Shown piece by piece: positions 51,437 through 54,704 of a DNA stretch of 54,704 nucleotides. The notes below the pieces were generated by a model, which was given only the letters and a program-made list of their open reading frames with translations, did no database searches and was not told where the DNA came from. The position numbers were made by a program, and so were the translations under genes. The stretch comes from Nitrospiraceae bacterium (lineage in GTDB: Bacteria > Nitrospirota > Thermodesulfovibrionia > UBA6902): NCBI GenBank assembly GCA_003599275.1, contig QZJG01000041.1:1-54704 (forward strand), given 5' to 3'. Numbering within the stretch: the first letter of the stretch is position 1; each line of letters opens with the position of its first letter.

Positions 51437-52834
51437 TCAATCCTGCAGCAGTAAATAATCTGCAAGTTTCAGGTTGTACTCACTTGCATCCAGGGTTTTA
51501 ATTATCGTCCTTGCATACTCGTCGTTATCATTTTTTTCTGTAAGGTCCACGACGTCCCCTTTTACCTGGTTTCCATCGCGGTCGGCAATTATCATTACCC
51601 TGGGTCTCTGGAGGAACAGATGGTTGTTTTCATAAACGAAGCCAAGCTCTCTTGAATCGAGCATGACGAGTGTCCCGGCGGGGAAGACGCCTACCATGTT
51701 GACAAAAAATTTAAAAAGGAGCGCGTCCAGCTCCTTTCCTGCCTTCTCCGTCATAATGGCTATCGCCTTTTCAGGGGACATGGGCGCCCTGCGGTATACC
51801 CGCTCGGCAGTCATGGCGTCATACTGGTCTGCGATGCTTACGATCCTGCTGAAAAAGTCCAGCTCTGTTTCAAGTCCCGGCCTTGGGTAACCGGTCAGGT
51901 CGCAATTCATATGATGTTCAAATGCGCCGATGGCGGTCTTTATCGTAAGATCGTCGAGGTTTCTCATGCTCAACAGGACCTTAACTCCGTATTTTGGATG
52001 TCTTTTGATGGTCTTCCATTCATCATCGGTCAAGGCCCCGGGCTTGTTCAGTACCTCATTGGGGATCTCTGTTTTACCTATGTCGTGAAAAAGAGAGACT
52101 ATGCCGAGCTCAACCAGCATCTTCCTGCTCAGCCCCAGCCGCTGTCCCAGGGCAACGGAAAGTATGCTGACATTGGTCGAATGGTGATAAGTATATTCGT
52201 CATAATCTTTAATGGCGGTCATTCCGAGCAGGAGCTGTTCCTGCTCAAGGATTTGGTTGACCAATGACGTGATTACCCTCTTTGCGCTTTTAAGGTTGAC
52301 CTTTTCTCCCTTGCTGATTTTTTTCAAAACCCCTTTTGTATAAGAGACCGCTTTGAAATATGTTTTTTTGACCATCTTCTTTACATCAGGGTATTCTTCA
52401 ATAATATTTTCGAGCCGTTTGATCTCGATATTTGAGGTGGCCATCCTTTCCTTCATTTCGTCAAAAGGCGCCTGCAAAAAAGATGATGAGATAAATACCC
52501 TGGTAAAGGTAAGCATGTCCATTGCGGTCATCTCTCGCCTGATAATAATGGCGCCGAGCTCTACCCTCCTGAATTCCCGGACAAGGTAGTCGAAATTCAG
52601 AAGGTGCTCGGGGGCATACCGCATGCGGTTGTCATTGAAATAAAAATATTCGCCCCTCAATTCCAGAGCAACATTGTTTTCGGTGAAGAGTATCTCGTTG
52701 ACGAAATAAACAAACTTTTCTATGGCAGAGGTCACCGCTACATTATTTATGCTGTGGATCTGGGCCGTTCGCAGGATTATGCCAAGCTGGTTTACCGCCT
52801 TTCTTTGAAGCTCTAAATCATCTCTATTTGACAT
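51437..52834 (-). CDS. HD-GYP domain protein (putative c-di-GMP phosphodiesterase)
   Basis: 465 residues. Residues 1-150 form a helical domain that resembles the N-terminal domain of the HEAT-repeat protein encoded upstream. The HD-GYP core follows: H218 (YHHSTNVSILS), HD pair 250-251 with K254 (FHDIGKTEIP), H279 (KRHPKYG), HH 307-308, GYP 315-317 and D337 (IADQYDAMTAERVYR). All metal and signature residues are present, so it probably cuts c-di-GMP. No membrane segment. GAGGTTAGAAG precedes the ATG; the ATG overlaps the end of the HEAT gene by 11 bp, so the two are cotranscribed. Confidence 0.92.
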   Translation of the reverse strand: MSNRDDLELQRKAVNQLGIILRTAQIHSINNVAVTSAIEKFVYFVNEILFTENNVALELRGEYFYFNDNRMRYAPEHLLNFDYLVREFRRVELGAIIIRREMTAMDMLTFTRVFISSSFLQAPFDEMKERMATSNIEIKRLENIIEEYPDVKKMVKKTYFKAVSYTKGVLKKISKGEKVNLKSAKRVITSLVNQILEQEQLLLGMTAIKDYDEYTYHHSTNVSILSVALGQRLGLSRKMLVELGIVSLFHDIGKTEIPNEVLNKPGALTDDEWKTIKRHPKYGVKVLLSMRNLDDLTIKTAIGAFEHHMNCDLTGYPRPGLETELDFFSRIVSIADQYDAMTAERVYRRAPMSPEKAIAIMTEKAGKELDALLFKFFVNMVGVFPAGTLVMLDSRELGFVYENNHLFLQRPRVMIIADRDGNQVKGDVVDLTEKNDNDEYARTIIKTLDASEYNLKLADYLLLQD

Positions 52835-54464
52835 CTTCTAACCTCTTGAGCGCAGCGAGAGAAAATTCCCTTAACGGCCTGTTTGATGAGACCTTGAATT
52901 TGTTCAGCACCGGCAAAGCGTCCCTGCTGCCTGTCAACCCGAGACAGTAAGCTGCGCAGGCCCTGTTTTCATTGTGTTTGGCTTTTCTCAGGAAGGACTT
53001 CTTCTTTACTATCCTGGACAGGAACTCACGGACCTCGCTGTCTTTCCAGGCTGCAAGGGTTTCAAAACACTCTTTTCTCTCATTGAAGTCCCTGTCCGCA
53101 AAATTGTTCTTTGATATAAGCTCCATGATGATCTTCTTTGCCTCCCCGGAGCCCATGTTCCGCAGGGCGCCCAGGGCCGCCTTCCTCACCCTCGGATTGT
53201 TGTCTCCGAGGCACTCCTGTAAGGCTGCCAATACCTTGTCTCCTCCGAATGCTCCAAGCGCCTGTATGACTTCTTTCTTTACCCTGACGTCCCCATGCGC
53301 CAATGTCTTTAAGAGATGACTGACGGCCCGATTGTCTCCGATTTTCCCAAGAACATGTGCCATATTCCTGACCAGGTACCATCTGGGGTCTGCAAGGTTG
53401 TCTAACAGAAGCGAGATATCTGTTGCGCCCAAATGCACAAGGCCTTCTATAAACAGCCTTCTTGCATATATGGTTTTCAGCTTCCCAAGCGTTTTTATAA
53501 ACGGCGCAATTGCCCTTGTATCGAGAAGACCGACAAAGCGGATGAAAGTATGTTTTTCAATCTCCAGTCCCCCGTCAAGAATTTCCCCAACAAGCGCGAC
53601 GAGCTTTTCGCTGTTTATGAACGTTATGGTCCTTGCGGCCGGTCCCCCGGCTTCCTTTTCAAGTCCGCCGCGGTCAATGACATTTTTCAGCCTGGCGACT
53701 GCCTCGGTGACCGCATGGACGTCTCCCCTTTTCATAAAAAATTCGATGGCCCTGGTAATAAATCCTGCAAGGAGATCGGGTTCACTTTCTTCAGGGTCGG
53801 CAAATATATCGATTAGCATGTTTAATAATTTCAGGCCCCTGCCACGGGCATCCAGGTCAAAAAGATCAAATATTGCCTTGAAATCCCCGTCTGTCAGCGG
53901 AAGTATGACAACATCACCTGTGCCATCATCTTTGTCTTCTGCAAAGGACTCATAAATACTGCGGAGATCGGGCGGGGACGACTTCTGCTTTAATTCGTTT
54001 ATTACATGCTCTTCATACGCCTCCTCATCAATGAAAGTGTCCTCCACGACATATTTGATGTTCTCAAAATCTTTTTCCCACAACAGTGTCACGATATCGT
54101 CCTCAACTATTTCTCTTTCAAAATCCTGCGACACAATCCTCATGAATTCTTCCACTTCCTCCAGCGAGACGCCTTTTTTAAAGCTCAGCTCCCTCAGGCC
54201 GTCCTTGAAAAATGTCAGGGCCAGGTTGTCGTGCATTTCAGTACTGTGATAGACCGATTCGGAATGGTAGAGGATGTCGTTGCGGCCCATGAGGAGCCGC
54301 AGCTCGTCTTTATAATTAAAAAAATTGTCGAATTTGCCGGAGACCTCTTCCAGTGTCTTTACGTAAATCGGGTTATTCCTGGGATACATCCTGAAGGTCT
54401 TTTTGGCCTTCAGAAGGACCTGGACCAAACCTCTGACTGCAGTTAGTTCTTCGCCGATCTCCAT
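52824..54464 (-). CDS. HEAT-repeat protein with a shared N-terminal domain
   Basis: 546 residues from the ATG at 54464. The first 120 residues (LVQVLLKAKKTFRMYPRNNP, ELRLLMGRNDILYHSESVYH, ELSFKKGVSLEEVEEFMRIV) resemble the start of the downstream HD-GYP protein. The middle is helical and acidic. The C-terminal half (about 340-546) has HEAT-like repeats: DPRWYLVRNMAHVLGKIGDN, DVRVKKEVIQALGAFGG, NPRVRKAALGALRNMGSG. A scaffold or partner-binding role for the HD-GYP enzyme is plausible. The longer frame to 54590 passes through the promoter region and is not chosen. Confidence 0.85.
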   Translation of the reverse strand: MEIGEELTAVRGLVQVLLKAKKTFRMYPRNNPIYVKTLEEVSGKFDNFFNYKDELRLLMGRNDILYHSESVYHSTEMHDNLALTFFKDGLRELSFKKGVSLEEVEEFMRIVSQDFEREIVEDDIVTLLWEKDFENIKYVVEDTFIDEEAYEEHVINELKQKSSPPDLRSIYESFAEDKDDGTGDVVILPLTDGDFKAIFDLFDLDARGRGLKLLNMLIDIFADPEESEPDLLAGFITRAIEFFMKRGDVHAVTEAVARLKNVIDRGGLEKEAGGPAARTITFINSEKLVALVGEILDGGLEIEKHTFIRFVGLLDTRAIAPFIKTLGKLKTIYARRLFIEGLVHLGATDISLLLDNLADPRWYLVRNMAHVLGKIGDNRAVSHLLKTLAHGDVRVKKEVIQALGAFGGDKVLAALQECLGDNNPRVRKAALGALRNMGSGEAKKIIMELISKNNFADRDFNERKECFETLAAWKDSEVREFLSRIVKKKSFLRKAKHNENRACAAYCLGLTGSRDALPVLNKFKVSSNRPLREFSLAALKRLEDVK

Positions 54465-54489
54465 TAACTTGCCCTTAGATTGTAAATAT

Positions 54490-54516
54490 TTATCGTCACA
54501 AAGGCCCTGAAAGTTA
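54490..54516 (-). promoter_or_regulatory. Sigma-28 (FliA)-like promoter of the HEAT/HD-GYP pair
   Basis: Minus strand TAACTTTC, exactly 11 nt, GACGATAA; consensus TAAAGTTT-N11-GCCGATAA. Start near 54483 would give a leader of about 20 nt to the ATG at 54464. The 19-bp motif borders its 5' side. Confidence 0.45.
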
Positions 54517-54533
54517 AATGAACAGCGAGCGTA
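54515..54533. repeat. 19-bp motif, copy 2
   Basis: TAAATGAACAGCGAGCGTA, identical to 9525-9543, directly 5' of the sigma-28-like -35 box on the minus strand. Confidence 0.75.
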
Positions 54534-54636
54534 CTTCCCGTGGTCTTGCCGCGGGGTCAGCGCATGAATGTAAGGAACTAACTCGCACATTATCCGGGTG
54601 ACATCCTAACAGGCTGCTGAAAAAGTCGGTTTTCAA

Positions 54637-54704
54637 TGTCATTGCGAGGAACGGTAGTGACGAAGCAATCTCAAACATATTGATTAATATAGAAGCGGAT
54701 TGCT
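54637..54704. repeat. Family A palindromic repeat, copy 3, cut by the window end
   Basis: TGTCATTGCGAGGAACGG, then TGACGAAGCAATCTC, the family A left end and core. An adjacent CAGGCTGCTGAAAAAGTC at 54610-54627 resembles sequences found at some insertion element ends, but no transposase is visible. Confidence 0.7.

Noticed and set aside
54465..54590. 42-codon upstream extension of the HEAT-repeat gene
   Set aside because: Runs through the FliA-like promoter and the 19-bp motif; not protein-like.
54610..54627. CAGGCTGCTGAAAAAGTC as an insertion-sequence end
   Set aside because: No transposase and no matching second end in the window; noted only beside the family A copy.

Overview
The window looks like a chromosomal stretch of a Gram-negative, free-living bacterium. 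Gene content (MEP pathway, menaquinone/ubiquinone methyltransferase, UbiB, type IV pili, sigma-54 style promoters, a PEP-CTERM protein, HD-GYP signalling, several radical SAM enzymes, a radical SAM-ArsM fusion) and the abundance of short dispersed palindromic repeats fit a Nitrospirota (Thermodesulfovibrionia-like) or deltaproteobacterial-grade genome; this assignment is inference, as there is no rRNA in the window. No tRNA, rRNA, CRISPR array, transposase gene or prophage was seen.

Layout. 1-0.5 kb: remnant of an RHS/YD-repeat protein followed by a run of hairpins. 0.5-4 kb: ppnP, tex and a small unknown protein. 4-7.7 kb (minus): htrA, PIN-TRAM, ispD, ispF. 7.7-9.3 kb: a dispersed palindrome whose edge appears to form part of the bioA promoter, then bioA. 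9.3-13.9 kb: a regulatory region and a two-gene unit coding for a PqqD-like/radical SAM/SPASM/ArsM fusion and a B12-binding radical SAM enzyme. 14-19.7 kb: purL and purF, both carrying in-frame repeat-derived insertions. 19.7-21.6 kb (minus): three type IV pilin genes behind a sigma-54-like promoter. 21.7-25.2 kb: oligopeptide/nickel type ABC transporter (binding protein and two permeases, no ATPase). 25.4-30.6 kb: rpsB-tsf-pyrH-frr followed by gap-pgk. 30.6-34.1 kb (minus): smpB, an ExeA-like ATPase and a radical SAM enzyme. 34.3-41 kb: alaS, phasin-like protein, UbiB kinase, HEPN-like protein, M20 amidohydrolase. 41-43.4 kb (minus): cysK, FmdE-like protein, uppP. 43.5-44.1 kb: two small ATP-synthase-associated membrane proteins. 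44.1-47.3 kb: pyrE, a PEP-CTERM protein with a strong sigma-54 promoter, ubiE/menG, a cysteine-cluster protein. 47.4-49.5 kb: mnmA and a DUF72 protein with a histone-like tail. 49.7-54.5 kb (minus): hisC-hisB and an HD-GYP/HEAT-repeat pair.

Most of the window is housekeeping: purine, pyrimidine, histidine, biotin, isoprenoid and cysteine synthesis, translation factors and central glycolysis. The most distinctive features are (i) several unrelated families of short repeats that lie not only between genes but in frame inside purL, purF and hisC; (ii) the radical SAM-SPASM-ArsM fusion with its B12 radical SAM partner behind a candidate sigma-54 promoter; (iii) candidate RNA or DNA control elements: a hairpin over a start region between duplicated pilins, a 20-bp perfect stem inside a transporter operon, a near-perfect palindrome in the alaS leader, and a 19-bp motif shared by two minus-strand promoters.
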